Positions 9,486 through 22,099 of a stretch of 64,000 nt of DNA are shown here, one piece after another; positions within the stretch are counted from its first letter, which is position 1; each line of letters starts with the position of its first letter. The position numbers and the translations under genes are program-made. A model generated the notes under the pieces. The model ran no database searches. It had not been told where the DNA came from and saw nothing but the letters and a program-made list of their open reading frames with translations. The stretch comes from Adiantum capillus-veneris. Taxonomy: Eukaryota > Streptophyta > Polypodiopsida > Polypodiales > Pteridaceae. The stretch covers positions 102,653,855-102,717,854 of the forward strand of contig CM043943.1 of NCBI GenBank assembly GCA_014529385.2, read 5' to 3'.

Positions 9486-11387
9486 AGGGACCTTAGGGTT
9501 AGCTTCATTAAAGACCTCCAAAGGTTAGTGTTAAAAGTCCTTAGACGTCAGCCAAGCTAGGGAGGTGGAAACCCGGCCCAGGCTTGATGTGCTTGTCATG
9601 TGTTTGAGGAAAGATCAAACGAGCGCCCAGTTGGCCGAACACGTAGCCGGACACCACATTTGTAGTCTATTATTTTGCTGAGCTAGTGTAGTGATACTTT
9701 GTGTAAATCCTAATTCCAGAGTAGCAGTCAATTCCCTGAGTTGTAATTCTGTCATGACAATTGTAAAGGTCCGAGAGAGCTGGCCATTGGCCGTTTAGAA
9801 TGCCCTAGGTATAAAGGTCAATAACCTTAATGTGAAAGGAGGTTTATCTTTAGAAGAAGAAGGAAGCTCAAAAAACGTACGCTCAAGCTATGAGCTGCTC
9901 CAAACTTGTAATCGACGCAACTAATGATTTGGTAATCTGTTTTCAATTCTGAAACTTGCATTGTGTTCCTCTTTCTTTGCTCTTTCATTCTGGTGTAAGC
10001 ATTGTCAGTTTTGTTGTGGTTTGCAACTACGCGTCTGTGAGCTATATTTGCATATTTGAGTGCTTAAATTATTGTTTATTGTCGATTTGACCATAGGAGA
10101 GTGTTCATAGACCATAGGAAGACATTTCTGGCATGTTCTGTTGCAGTTTTCATGACCTTTTTCATAATGGATCGTGATTTTGGCACCTTGTTGAATTGCG
10201 ACCAGACTTGCTAGGATAGTGTCCCTAGGTGTCCTAGACCTCCTCCTAAAGTTTCGTTGCATTTCGAGTCTGTTCGAGTGCCGAAATGGCGTGATGACCT
10301 AGAGCTGTGAGAAAGAACTTGAGCAGATTTCCCTTATCATTGAGTGTTGGTTTGCTTGTAGAGTTGTTGTGTTTGCTTGTTAAGGTTCACTTCGTGAGAT
10401 TGACGATCTCATAGAGTCTCCGTGCCCCATCCGAGCCACTTTCCCTGAGTATTGACATTATGTTAGTGTCAAAAAGCTATGCTATAGACGTCCATCTCGC
10501 GGCGACCCGCTAACATCATGCTTGGTGACTAAGGTGCTTGTCGTGCTTGCTGACTAAGGTGCTTGTCATGCTTGATGAGGAAGGTGCTTGAGAAGCTTCC
10601 CATGCATGGGAGGTAAGGTACTCGAGTAAAAAAGAGACCCTACAAAGGAGGGGAGCCCCAAAGCTAGGGGAATCTTTGACTTAACCTCCCACTCACCCAA
10701 AGGGCACCCCCTTTCTCAAGGGGCACATGGACACATGTCAGGCTCTCCCTATGCTTAGCCACATGGTGTACTTGAATCCTGTTGGCTTGGCTAAAGAGGG
10801 GTCCAATGAGCTTCTAGTTCAACTCAACAAATATCTATATATTTTCAAGCTCTCTCTCTCAAAGAGATAAGGAGGGCACTTGTCCTAATTCTACCCATGT
10901 TGCTTGAAATGCATTGTGCATGTGATTGGCTAGCCTTAGAGGGGTCCAATGAGCTTCAAGCTTGAACAAAAAGGAGGGGTCGACCAAAGCAAGCAAGGGG
11001 TGTGCTTGGGGGTATACACCCTCTCACACACTAATTTTTCAAGGATTCTCACTTGGTGAAAGTAGAGGAACTCCACCTCCTTCTCCAAGCTTGTTGAGAA
11101 GTTGAGTGCCTACACCAACACTCTTGGCTATGGAATGCAAATCAACCAAGAGCCATGCTTCAATGCTTAATATTTCCATCTTCTCCATTTCATTACTATG
11201 GTTTTTTGTATGCTAGCAAGAAGAGTGATAAGAAGCGAGGAACTATTTCTTTCTTCTATGGAATTTTCTTCTTCCTCTTCCGTACCCTCATTCCCCGCTA
11301 GCTCTCTCCACCTTCGCCTTGGGACTGAGACTGGGGATGGTTAATGCTTTTTACAAAGTCTATGTTATGATTTTTACAAAGCCTATG
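9486..11387. other. Non-coding stretch, probably decayed LTR/leader sequence
   Basis: I see no credible gene. Around 9800-9830 a TATA-like GGTATAAAGGTC is followed by sequence reminiscent of an LTR R/U5 region, but no second copy is present to prove it. At about 10515-10590 three imperfect 25-30 bp units share CTAAGGTGCTTGTC. The rest is low-information DNA. Confidence 0.35.
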
Positions 11388-11713
11388 TTATGCTCGTGAT
11401 GCATGAAGCTTCCATCTTCATAGCATCACCAAGGTCACAAGGAACACAAAGATTGTATTATACCAAGTCTCTCTTCATGGGAGAATCTATAATACAAAAG
11501 CCTATTGGAGGGGCAACCGGCTCCACTTAAATCGGGCCCTCAATTGTTGTCAAGTTCTCTAAACTCTCTCTCTTGCAAAAGTATTATTCATGCCAAGTTA
11601 ACTAAGTACCATGTTGATATTGCTACCATCAATTAAGTTCACCCGCTATGCTCAAAGTAATCTCACAAAAATGCTTCCTTTAATTTTCCTAATTCTTCTA
11701 TTCTCAAAGTTCA
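11388..11713 (+). repeat. Partial LTR of the first gypsy family
   Basis: It matches 370-697 almost throughout, including GATTGTATTATACCAAG and the CA-terminated end, with about 90% identity by eye. It lies just upstream of a second gypsy gag, but that element's 3' LTR starts with different bases. It is therefore an independent fragment, or a mismatched 5' LTR. Confidence 0.65.
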
Positions 11714-11734
11714 TAAAACATTTCCATTACAAGC

Positions 11735-12430
11735 ACAGTTCTAGCATGGGTTAGTCAGTTAAATGACTATTTTCATGATGAATAATTTCCCAAACGTGAA
11801 ATGATAAAGTGTGCATCAAATCATCTCATCAGTAGCGTTGCATTGTGGTGGAATGCCACCAGACAACATGGTAAAAGACCACGTACCTGGCATGCATTCA
11901 AAAAGTTGTTTTTACCTCAATTCTTTCCCACAGAGTATAAAGCTAAAGCATGACGCCAGTGGGATTTACTTTGATAGGGTCAAAATGAAGATATACAAGG
12001 CTACACAAATCATTTTTGGAACTGTTCAATTCAATTGCAAACTATTGAACATGTCAATCACATGAAATTGAAGCATAAGTATATATCTGGATTAGCACTA
12101 CAAATTGGTGTTGAGGTAGGTATGTTTGAACCAGAATCACTGTCAAAGGCTATTAATTTGGCCCTTAATGCGGAGAAGAAGAAAGGTGGACAACCCTCTC
12201 ACACCGATCAAACTGCTAACACTAATCGTAATAAGAGAGCTTCTTTCTCTCCTAACTTTGACAGGAACAAACATCAAAAGTGTACATTCTTCAAGAGATG
12301 CAGATTTGACAACTTTGCTACAACTTCTCAACCCTATGGCAACAACAACAGCAACACCCAGCAGTGAGGCAACCAAAATTCTTCCAACCAACGTCCTGCT
12401 CAAAACTATAACAGTAACAAAAAGGTGAAG
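11735..12430 (+). pseudogene. Gypsy element 2: gag
   Basis: Fragments in changing frames read SQLNDYFHDE, KREMIKCASNHLISSVALHC and KHKYISGLALQIGVEVGMFEPESLSKAINLALNAEKKK, the usual plant gypsy Gag ending 'KF..GL...IR..V....P.SL..AI..A...E', then a polar N/Q-rich linker to 12430. Frames change near 12035 and a stop falls at 12366, so the gene is dead. The zinc-knuckle region starts in the next segment. Confidence 0.75.
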
Positions 12431-13165
12431 TGTTTTAAATGTTTCCAATATCCTACTAAGAGCAATGACCAATCCAATGAAGCCACCCAAAATCCAAATC
12501 AAAGACTTTTCAACAACAACCACCCCAACCCTGCTACTGTTAACCTCATTGAAGATGCTAATCCCAACGACAATGAAGTGGAAGCTAATTACGGTGAGGG
12601 ATATGATCTTGAGTATGATCATGATGACAACCCATCTTCAGGCACTCCTATATCTCCCCACACTTTGTTTAAAGTGCAAAGCACATTCAAGGATGAAAGT
12701 GTCACCATTCTTTTAAACGATAGTAGTAGCCATGATTTTATTTACGCACAATACAAAAACTCCCTCTCTTTGAATTTTCCTCACCTCACAAAATCAAAAT
12801 TGTTTTTAATAATCAACGTTTTTAATTGCAAAACCCCTTGAAGTTTGCATTGGTGAATTTACACAAGCACCTACATTTTTGGTAGCACCATTGCATAGTC
12901 TTGACATGATTTTGGGAATGCCATTCCGACATGCATTTGATCCGTTGATTAATTATAAAACAAGTACCATATCTCTCATTCATAATAATCAAAATTTCTC
13001 CATCCAAGCAACATTAGCACATCAAAAATTTCCACTTCTCTCTCACACTCAAGCCAAAAGAGCAATTTGAAAACAAGGAAAAACATATTTGGTGTTGGTA
13101 AATTAAATCTCCACTGAAACTGAAACTTCACATAACTCCTCACATGATGATTTTCTCTCACAATT
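12425..13165 (+). pseudogene. Gypsy element 2: zinc knuckle remnant and protease
   Basis: VKCFKCFQYPTKSNDQ retains the first CX2C of a Gag zinc knuckle but lacks the following His/Cys spacing. Downstream, DESVTILLNDSSSHDFI is a retropepsin-like segment in which the expected Asp-Ser/Thr-Gly has become NDSSS. After a frame change, APLHSLDMILGMPFRHAFDPLINY matches the conserved gypsy 'DVILGMDWL..H...ID' region. The missing active-site Gly and the frameshift show that it is inactive. Confidence 0.75.
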
Positions 13166-13178
13166 TAAGAACTGTTTC

Positions 13179-13930
13179 ATGCATGACCTACCACCTGGAA
13201 TTCCACCTTCACGCCCAGAAGACCACAAAATAGATATTATACCGGGTAGTGAACCTTCATGTAGAGCACCTTATTGTGTAAATTCGACTGCACACATGGA
13301 GATACAAACTCAAATCACTGACTTGCTTGATCGAGGACTTATAAGACCTAGTAGTTCACCATACGGAGCTCCAGTACTTCTTATTAAGAAGAAAAATGAA
13401 ACTTTTCGTACGTGTATTGACTATAGGTCTTTAAACAAGATCACCATCAAGAATAGGTTCCCTATTCCTAGAGTGGATGATCTATTAGACAAAGTGAAAG
13501 GAGCAAACATCTTTAGCCAAATTGACCTCAAATCACGGCATCATCAAGTCAAAATGTTTGACCAAGATGTGTACAAAACTACTTTCAGAACACAAACGGG
13601 ACATTACAAATTTCTTGTCATGCCATTTGGTCTAACAAATGCACCAGCCACATTCACACGCATGATGAACAAAATTTTCATTGACCATCAAGATTTTGTG
13701 ATTGTATTCTTTGATGATATTCTTGTATTTAGTAAATCAGAACAAGAGCATACATAGCACTTAACACGTGTATTTGATCTGCTTGCACATAACCACTTGT
13801 ATCTGAATCCTAAAAAGAGTTCATTTTTTTAATCTGAATTGAATATTTGTGACACATTGTATCGGGCAAGGGAATACATGTAGATCCCAAGAAAATTGAA
13901 GCCATTTAGTCATGGTCTAGACCCTAAAAT
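13179..13930 (+). pseudogene. Gypsy element 2: reverse transcriptase
   Basis: An uninterrupted 192-residue frame covers the RT fingers and palm: [67 protein letters not shown] (first catalytic Asp), [20 protein letters not shown] and [11 protein letters not shown] (FxDD pair). A stop (TAG) after QEHT near 13755 and further stops break the thumb (HLTRVFDLLAHNHLYLNPKKSSFF). It resembles chromovirus-like gypsy RT, but no chromodomain could be read downstream. Confidence 0.9.
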
Positions 13931-14707
13931 TTGCATGAACTACGTTCTTTTCTTGGTCTATGTAGTTATTACAGGAAGTTTGTACGTAACTTTGCTTACA
14001 AATTTGATTACCTCACTCTCTTGTTAAAGAAATTTTCTCCTTATGCATGGTCTGACTTGCAAGAAAGTTCCTTTAATGCACTCAAGAATGCTTTAATAAA
14101 TGCACCAGTACTGCAATTACCTGATTTTGATAGACCATTCTTTGTCGTAGTCACTGATGCTAGTGAAAAAGGTATCGGTGTAGTTCTTATGCAGATAAGC
14201 ATCCACTTGCATTTGAAAGTTGTTAATTTAAACCGTCTGAAGCAAATTTTAGTACATATGACAAGAGTCTATTGTTGTACATGCCATGAAAATTTGGAAA
14301 CACTATTTAATGGGTGCTAATTTAATCATCAAAACTGATCAACAAAGTATGACGTACTTACTGTTTCAACCTTTAATAGATGATAGACATATTAAGTGGT
14401 TTGCCTTCATTCAAAGTTTTCATAGATGAAGTACTCTCAACCTTTAATAGATGATAGACATATTAAGTGGGTTGCCTTCATTCAAAGTTTTCAACCCAAC
14501 GTTCAATACCAACATGGTAAGAAAAATGTAGTAGTTGATGCTTTGAGTCAAAGATCCTCTCTTAATAATCTATCAACCATTACAGGTACTTCATTTGATT
14601 CAATGCCTGACACTTATGCGCAAGATGATGATTTCAAAACCACATGGTTGTATATGATTAAGAATTGTGTGCACACTTTTTTGGAATACACTATTCAACA
14701 AAACTAA
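13931..14707 (+). pseudogene. Gypsy element 2: RNase H and connection, with a 70-bp duplication
   Basis: LRSFLGLCSYYRKFVRNFA and ALINAPVLQLPDFDRPFFVVVTDASEKGIGVVL are the RT-RNase H junction and the RNase H first catalytic Asp region. AMKIWKHYLMGANLIIKTDQQSM follows in another frame. An imperfect 70-bp direct duplication (units starting at about 14368 and 14438) repeats PLIDDRHIKW...AFIQSF, then QHGKKNVVVDALSQRS closes the connection. The duplication and frameshifts arose after the element lost function. Confidence 0.85.
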
Positions 14708-15870
14708 CTTTATTTCAAACAAAAATTATGTGTAACTAAACCTTTTCGTACATTAATCATTAAAGAGTTGCACAAACCACCTGAACATAGAGGATTTGCT
14801 ACTACTTTTTAAAACTTATGTCGTGATTGCTATTGGCTTGCTATGACGACTATTGCTAAACAGTATGTTTCAATTTGTTTGATTTGTCAAAAAATCAAAG
14901 TAGCAATAGGTAAGAAAATGGGACTTTTACACCCTCTCCCTATTCCTGAAAACCTTGGGAACATATTTCAATGGATTTTGTTACTAGATTCCCACTCACT
15001 ATTCACAAACATGATATGATTGGACTGTAGTTGACCGTTTTTCTAAACAAGCATATCATTCCTTGTAAGAAAACACTTACATCACATCAAGTTGCACTTC
15101 TATTTCTTAAAGCTATCTTTCTACATCATGGTTTGCCTAAAGTCATGATATCTGATCGAGATTCAAAATTTTGTAGTGCTTTTTGGACTACTGTTTTTAA
15201 GAATCTTGGAACTAAAATTGATTTTACGTTTGCATTCCATCCTGAGTCTAATGGTCAAACCGAAGTCACTAATCGCCCTATCATTGACTTGCTAAAAGTT
15301 ATGTTTCTTCTCAACCCAAGAAATGGGATGATTACCTGCATATTCTACAGTTTTCATATAACGACATCATTCACACTGCCATATGTAAATCTCCATTTGG
15401 AATTATGTATGGTCATTCACTGCCTACTTCTACTTCACGTCTTTCTAATGTTGTGGCTGCCGCTGATGAATTTACTGCTGATTTCATGATATTTATGCAA
15501 GTGTGCATTCTGCCATTAAACACTCACAGGAACTTTACACTAAGCATGCTGACAAGCTCCACAAGACACATCAATTTAAGGAAGGTGATTATGTTATGCT
15601 TCACATTGAAAACTGAAGGATCAAAAGTGTTGATACTAATGTTTTTGTTAAACTTGCTCCTTGTTTTTACGATCCATTCAAAATTTGTGCTTTGATTAAT
15701 GATGTCTCATTTCGTATAGACTTACCTTCATGTTGGCACATTCACAATGCATTCCACATTAGTCTTTTAAGACCTTTCAGAGGCCCCCTACCTACACATC
15801 ACATTTATGAGGATCCACCACTTATGGACCAAAAAGAACAACTCATCCCTGCGCACAAATAATTGATCAT
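14708..15870 (+). pseudogene. Gypsy element 2: integrase
   Basis: Pieces in order are: the HHCC-like region (KELHKPPEHRGFATTF..., CLICQKIKVA); a damaged first-Asp region at about 14960-15030 (the expected DFVTRFP-type text shifts frame); VDRFSKQAYHIPCKKTLT and VALLFLKAIFLHHGLPKVMISDRDSKFCSAFWTTVF at 15031-15200 (second Asp); PESNGQTEVTNR (Glu region) near 15240-15270; and C-terminal strands including WHIHNAFHISLLRPF near 15735-15775. Frameshifts after 15300 remove the rest. The order and motifs are typical of Ty3/gypsy. Confidence 0.85.
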
Positions 15871-16047
15871 GAGACCACCACCACACTCACTGGCATGGTT
15901 TATAACCTCTATCTTTTGAATTTCAAAGGCCACCCTAGAGAGGATGCCAAATAGATGCCTGAATTTTTTTTCACAACTTCCTAGACCTTCTCCACACTTT
16001 CCATCACTCGTAGTTCAATTGATTCTCTAATGAGAAACCGAGGACCC

Positions 16048-16614
16048 TGGTGGGAGGGATGTTACGAGATTGGGCACCCTCCTGTTGTATGTGGTTAACT
16101 GCAATTGGGATAGCTCGCTTAATGGTTAATTATGTGTTGTTATTTGATTTTACTAATAGTGAGTGCATGATGATTTGTAGATTGAAATTCTGGGAGTTGA
16201 GAAGGAAGCGCCGGCAAGTAATAATCCTCTTGGTCATTTTATCCTTGCACAATATTTTAGACTTTTTATTCAATAAGCCACTATGACTGCTATGAATAGC
16301 TCTAGTGAGAACTCACCCTTAGGGGACATACAATAAGTGATGTGCTCCACTCAAGTACAAAAGTGGACTAGTTGTAAAAGAGGGGCCTCCAATTTTGGCA
16401 CCCATAACTCAAATAGTAAATTAAATACCAAACTCCACAAGAAGGGTGTCGTGGAGTTTGGGCTTAGGATTTTAGGCCTTTCTTGTGTAGATCCCCAAAA
16501 TTTTCCTTTCCCTCTCTTTTATGCTATATCTTGTTATGCTGTGTACTCTCTAATTATGTTTGCATCTTCTCTTTCACTCTCTTACATTCTTACACTCTCC
16601 TATTATCAAGCTTG

Positions 16615-16678
<64 letters not shown>

Positions 16679-17100
16679 GTGCTTTCATAGTCTAGGTGTG
16701 TGTGTACTTGGAAAATTAAAAGAGACAGGGAGAGGTTGACAAGGAGGTGTGCAAGCAAGTTTGGAGATTGGAAGCCGCCGTTCTTCGCATCTCCCCTCCA
16801 ACAAAAAGAGAAAAAATTGATGGCGTTCCTAATCATGTCAACGATTGCTTCATTTGTGCATGAATATAAAAGTTTTCTTTTTGAAAAAACAAATCCCTCT
16901 TATTTTTCATCAACCAAACTTTGTTGTAGGAAGTGGTATAGGTGTGGAGCTTGTCCAATCCTCGTGCATTTTTTTCCTTTTAATTTTAGCTTTTTTGGTG
17001 CGGATATATTTTCAAGTTTTTCTTTTATGCTACTTGCAGTGTATGGGATGCTAAAATAAGAATCACTTCCAATATAAAACACAGCAAGACGAAGCCTTTG
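16048..17100 (+). repeat. Gypsy element 2: polypurine tract and probable 3' LTR
   Basis: After the usual C-terminal coding text (SLMRNRGPWWEG), the purine tract GGTGGGAGGGA leads into TGTTACGAGATTGGGC at 16060, a normal LTR start. I cannot find the matching 5' LTR or a definite end, so the boundary at about 17100 is arbitrary. A (GT)n run at about 16615-16680 lies inside. Peptides translated from the GT run are artefacts. Confidence 0.5.
16613..16682. repeat. (GT)n microsatellite
   Basis: About 33 GT units with one CG interruption near the end. Shorter GT runs occur at about 17318-17334 and 17417-17456. Confidence 0.95.
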
Positions 17101-17415
17101 TGAAGTTTTGTGTAGACGAATGACATGAAACTGGAAGTCTGGTACATACTCTCTCTCTCTCTCTCTGTGTTCTTCCCATCCAAGGGACATGTTGCATGCT
17201 GGATTGTGAGCCTGCTTATGATATAAGCTCTATAGGTCCACCTTTGGTTAAGTTAGTTAGACAATAAGGAACCTAGCAATTTTTGTAGAATGTTAAAAAT
17301 CTCTCTCTACCTCTCCGTGCGTGTGTGTGTGTGCAACATCTGCGTTGTCGAGTGTGATTTCTATGATAGCCATGCCAAATCTTCAAGATCTCTATCTGCA
17401 CTGTCCTAGTTAGCA

Positions 17416-17458
<43 letters not shown>

Positions 17459-18039
17459 GCAACGTTGTTGTCGCGACAAGTTCTTCATGGACTTGTTTGG
17501 TTTTTGGAAAACCAAAATATTTTCCATCATCAACTTTGCCATATGGAATTAATCTACAAGCTTTGGGGGAGTGTTTGATTTAGTTCTAACGCTCTAGACC
17601 CAAGAGTGTTGGATGAAAGGGTAGTCCTTTTGAGGACTTAGCCTCAGTACACACTGCCACCCTGTCTGCCCATCACATTTGCGCATGGGCGGGTATGTGT
17701 TACACATCACCCAGTTTTTAGCTTCAAAAAGTGATAGGAATTCCGTCCCCTAGCTTTAGCCTACTTGTTTGACGATGGGACCTAAATGAGATGTATGAAG
17801 TTCAACACCCGACCATGTTTGGGCAGACAAGTTCGGCTATTCATTCTTTTGGGCCTGTGCTGCCCGTTTTTTGCGGCCCATCATATCTCACCGTCTGTCT
17901 TCCATGCCCGCATGCCAAAGCATGGGTGAGCGGTGTGTAAGCAGCCTTAGTCTACAAGCTTTATTTGAGAGGCCAAAATTGTGGAAGGAATAAATGTGTG
18001 TGAAACCAAAGGACTCTTACCTTTAAGGGTATACAGCAT

Positions 18040-19074
18040 TTTCCCGTTGCAAGCACGAGGCAAGGTTCATAGCCAAGCAGAAGACCAAGCGCATCCCGGT
18101 TCTTCCTCCCCAGGTAGGAACAAATGCTTTTCTTTGCTGTGTGAGTCAATACTGTCTATCTGAGAAAGAGAGAAATTAAAGTGAAGATGCGCAGTTTGCG
18201 AGAGTCGTAGGGTTTGATTTGTGTTGTGCTTACCAGAAAACTTGAATCTAGAGTTCCTTGGACATCGGAGCAGTAGAGTACGGGCGTTCAATCATATAGT
18301 GAGCGTGATGTGTCTCGTTATGGATCTCACGCACAGGGAGGAGCTGGTGCACTCTTCTAGCCACATGAACACCGTGATCATCCGTGCACATTCAGCTGTA
18401 TTAAGCCCAAGCATGTGCTTAATCAAGACTTCATGCTTGCTAGAACTCGAATTTGAGAGTGCGAATTCTGTTTCTTGGAGTATGCATTTGTTTCATGGTA
18501 GCAAGAATTTACTTGGTAAGAGAAGACTTCAGAATTTTAAAAAGTGAAAGGAATATTGTCGGTCAAGATATTGGACGATTGGGAGTACATGAATGTAGTC
18601 GACTCTTCCTGTGGTACGGGCAAAGTTGAAGGGAGGGGACTCAAGGAAGTTTGCAGTTTTTGACAAGTTGAAAACTCTCAACCTGCATGTAAAAATCAAT
18701 GGAACTGCTTGTCTATCAATGATGAGATACTATCATTTTCACAGACAAATCAGCTAAAGAGTTGTAGGGCGTAATTTTTTTCCCCCTGTTTCATGTCCTT
18801 GTGGTCAATACTAGGTGGACTCTGAATCAAGATAATGTAATGCACATAACTTCCTTTTAGACAAGTTTTGTTTCTCTTGTTCTTGTTTGGGCCTTTTCTT
18901 CTTACTATTAGAGTCCAAGTTTTTGTTGTTGTCTCTAACTCATCGTGGCTGTTATTTTGCTTATGAGCTCGCATGGATTCTTTATTATGATTCATTATTC
19001 ATATGAAAGGGATTTTTTGGGAAAAACTGCTACACTGTTTCCCCAATGGGTGTTTTTAATGGATGCTCTTTCAG
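18040..19074 (+). promoter_or_regulatory. Probable 5' UTR exon and 5' UTR intron of the FLX-like gene
   Basis: A good donor, CCCAG|GTAGGA, ends a candidate 5' UTR exon at 18113. The acceptor CTCTTTCAG at 19074 lies 7 bases before the start codon at 19082. This implies a 961-bp leader intron, which is common in plant genes. The transcription start is not recognisable; the exon start given is only a guess. Confidence 0.5.
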
Positions 19075-19081
19075 GAACATA

Positions 19082-20194
19082 ATGGCTGGCAGAGGTCGTC
19101 TTCCTCCTCCCATGTTTCCAGCACGTGGGCCCATTGTTGGTGGGGGATTACGTGCCGGTCCTGGAGGGTTTGGTCCTGGGATACACCCTGGTTTGGACAG
19201 CATACCGCCTCAGCTCTTGGTGGAAGAAAAGCTTGCAACTCAGCATGCAGAGATACAGAGGCTTCTCACTGAGAACCAACGACTGGCTGCCACCCATGTT
19301 GCTCTCAGGCAGGAGTTGGCTTCTGCACAGCAGGAAGTGCAAAAGCTGCAGCAGGTTCTTGGTGGAGTTCAAGCGGAAAAGGATCAGCACTTTCGAGCAC
19401 TTGCTGACAGAACTTCAAAAATGGAAGCTGAATTACGCGCTCTAGAGCCTCTGAAGGTAGAGCTGCAGAGAGCTCAGACTGAAGCTCAGAAGCTGGCTGG
19501 AAGCCGTCAGGAATTGAGCGGGCAAGTTCAGCAACTGACCCAAGAAATGCACCGGCTCCGCAGTGATGCTCAGCTACTTCCTTCTCTGAAATTGGAGATT
19601 GATGGTTTTCGTCAGGAGATTCAACGGGCCAGGTAACATTTCTGATACGTTTTGAGTTGTTGGTTGACTGGTTGTTGGAGCTCTTTGTTAAATGCATATT
19701 TGGTTGTATATCTGCTGCATAGGACTGCCTTTGAGTTCGAAAAGAAAGCAAACACAGAGCTACTTGAGCAGAGAACTGCCATGGAAAAGAACCTAGTTTC
19801 AATGGCCAGAGAAGTGGAGAAGCTGCGGGCGGAACTGACAAATTTTGAAAAGAAAACTAGGAGTAAGTCACCGTTTTTGAAGGGCACTACGGTGTGTTTT
19901 GAACACTCCATGGTATTAATTTGATTTAATGTCTATAGCTGGTGGTTATGGAGGAGCTTACGGTCCTGAGTCTGGCTATGGTTCTGTGCCTTCTTACGGA
20001 GAAGGATATGGCATGGGTCAGGTAATTGACTTGAGTGGGATTTCAGGTCTCTGTTCACCGTAGGTTACAATTTGATAGTCTTTGATACCTTCGTGCAGAT
20101 TGGTGCTGGCGCTGATAATGGTGCACCTTTTGGTACTGGTGCCCCTCCTGCTTGGGGAGGTTATGAGATGCAAAGGGGAGGTGCCCGCCGCTGA
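19082..20194 (+). CDS. FLX-like coiled-coil protein
   Basis: Four exons, 19082-19632, 19723-19862, 19939-20021 and 20099-20194, join with consensus GT-AG sites in consistent phases to give about 289 residues ending MQRGGARR. The N-terminus is Gly/Pro-rich ([29 protein letters not shown]). Residues about 45-230 form a long heptad-patterned coiled coil ([75 protein letters not shown]). The tail is Gly/Tyr-rich ([15 protein letters not shown]). Length, layout and motifs match plant FLX / FLX-LIKE proteins. In Arabidopsis, FLX works with FRIGIDA to promote FLC expression; other family members have less defined roles. Which paralogue this is cannot be told. It is the only intact host gene seen in the window. 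Confidence 0.9.
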
Positions 20195-21790
20195 ACCTGG
20201 ACGCTGAAGGTACTTTTGTGGGCCTTAAGTGAATGGATTCATGAATGAAGACATCAGAATGGAGGTGAGAGGTATATTGATTTGTTTGTCTTCTTTGTTG
20301 CAATTTTCAGCAGGTTGCAATGCTACTTATGCTGGATATTGTCTTGTTTGGACTCTAGTAAAGAATGTGATCTATTCAAGGCCTATGGGACACACTTTCG
20401 TAGAATTTTCAGCCGATATATGAGAAGGGTGTTATCTTTGGAAAGGGCGTAATCTTATACTTTCACCGTTGTAGAATCTAGTCTTGATATGTTATGTTTC
20501 ATGCTTTTCTAAGGAGAGTGATGCTAGAGCAAGGACGTATTCCTTCATGCGATGTAAAAGGCCAATTCCTCGTATGCAAAGGGAACTCTTATTTGAATCC
20601 AATCCATCAAAGTTTCTCCCTTTGGGGGCAATGTTTTAGGAACCCTTGATCATTCCCTTAGTTTCAAGGTTTGCTTTATGCGTCCAAGTTCTTGGTCTCA
20701 CACATACACATACACATGCACACACCATGTTTACACATACGTTGCACCCACCGTAGTTGAGAGCACTTTCCATATGCGTTACATGATATCGAGCCTGTTT
20801 TGCTCTTGTACCTTTTTTATTGCTGATCTTTAATCACATATAAGACATTGATATTTTCATACGTTGCACCCACCGTAGTTGAGAGCACTTTCCATATGCG
20901 GTACATGATATCGAGCCCGTTTTGCTCTTGTACCTTTTTTGCTGATCTCTAATCACATATAAGACATTGATATTTTCATCTGTTGTGTTTTGTGCGTGCA
21001 TAGAGCGATTTTTTGTCCTTGTGCCAGTTCCTAAGTGTCTGTCTGAATTCTGTAGAGGCAGAGAGACATATGTGATACAAAAAATAGTTTTGTAGTCCAT
21101 CCACCTCTGCTGGTTCTAAGTGTCGCTCTTAACTCTCTGCAGTCGAGAGCCTTTTGTTGGTTTCGCGTAGGCATTACTGAGGCAGCCCCATCAGCAAAGA
21201 AATTCTATTTTTGCTGATCTACTGTCATCACAGGTGCTGATGCCACTTTGCCTGCTGCATATCTGTTGCCACTAGCTTTGCAACCGGTCATCTCCTTTGC
21301 TATTGTTTTTCACAGAGGGACCTCTGTGGTGTGACCCAACTAAAATTGTGCTATTCTGGTGAGAGCATGGCTGCTTGCTTCCTAAATATCATCTGTCTGC
21401 CGCTCTTTGTCAAGTTGCTCTTGTTGTCACACCATTTTCTGCGACAGTAGCACCAAATGTACCGCTATTGAGCTGCTGTTGTGGCTTACACCACTTGCAC
21501 TACACTGCTGCATCTATTAGTCTGCTTACACCACTTGTCCGCCGAGTAGTAACTTTGCATGGCCTTTTTGTTAATGCCTAGAGCAGTGGTGTTGGCGAGC
21601 AGCATCTTATCTGCAGTTGCACCATCTCTATGATAGCAAACCTCATCTTGGGCATCTACAGCATGGAAGTAACCGGCCATCATCATTTATATGATGTTTA
21701 AAGGAGAACCTTTGGGGTTCTCACCTTGGGTCGGTTGACTCACAAGGCCATTTTTTGTGACTATCTCAAAATTAAGGCGTTAGCCTTACT
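20099..21790 (+). repeat. Copy A of a triplicated block: FLX-like last exon plus 3' flank
   Basis: The last coding exon and about 1.6 kb downstream recur, diverged, at 23636-25144, and the far end recurs again at 25944-26240. Shared landmarks are GGTGCACCTTTTGGT, ATGAATGAAGACATCAG, a GCAGCAGG(T/C)TGCAATGCT acceptor-like site, and an AAGGCC(A)...TTGTGA end. Copy A carries the functional exon. Confidence 0.7.
20739..20980. repeat. 122-bp tandem duplication
   Basis: The unit starting ACGTTGCACCCACCGTAGTT at 20739 is repeated from 20861 with about five differences. It lies in the 3' flank of the FLX-like gene and is absent from the paralogous copy B as far as I can see. Confidence 0.9.
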
Positions 21791-22099
21791 TGGTATAAGT
21801 TGCAGCTGACGTGGTGCTTGTGATTTCTTCACAAAAGCAACAATGACAATTCCTTAAACATCTTGTAGTATTTGCTCACAAAATCCCGACGATTGCAGTC
21901 ATCAACCGGCAGCATCAATAGACACCACTGCCCTCGCTAGCTGAATCCTCTAATTTAGTGCCAGAAAAAACATTATACTGTGTTGAAACACATTGATTCT
22001 AAGCTGGAGTACATTGAGATATGGAATGTGCATTTGTTGAGTTATCAACATGTATAGAGGAAGGATTGATTGATAATTTGTTCCTGCAATAGTTATGGG

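Noticed and set aside
10005-10262. 85-residue minus-strand frame with Cys/His
   Set aside because: It has no recognisable spacing of a zinc finger and lies in probable LTR/leader DNA.
12143-12622. 159-residue minus-strand frame
   Set aside because: It is antisense to the gypsy gag/zinc-knuckle region, with low-complexity Val/Ser/Leu text produced by the N/Q/T-rich sense strand.
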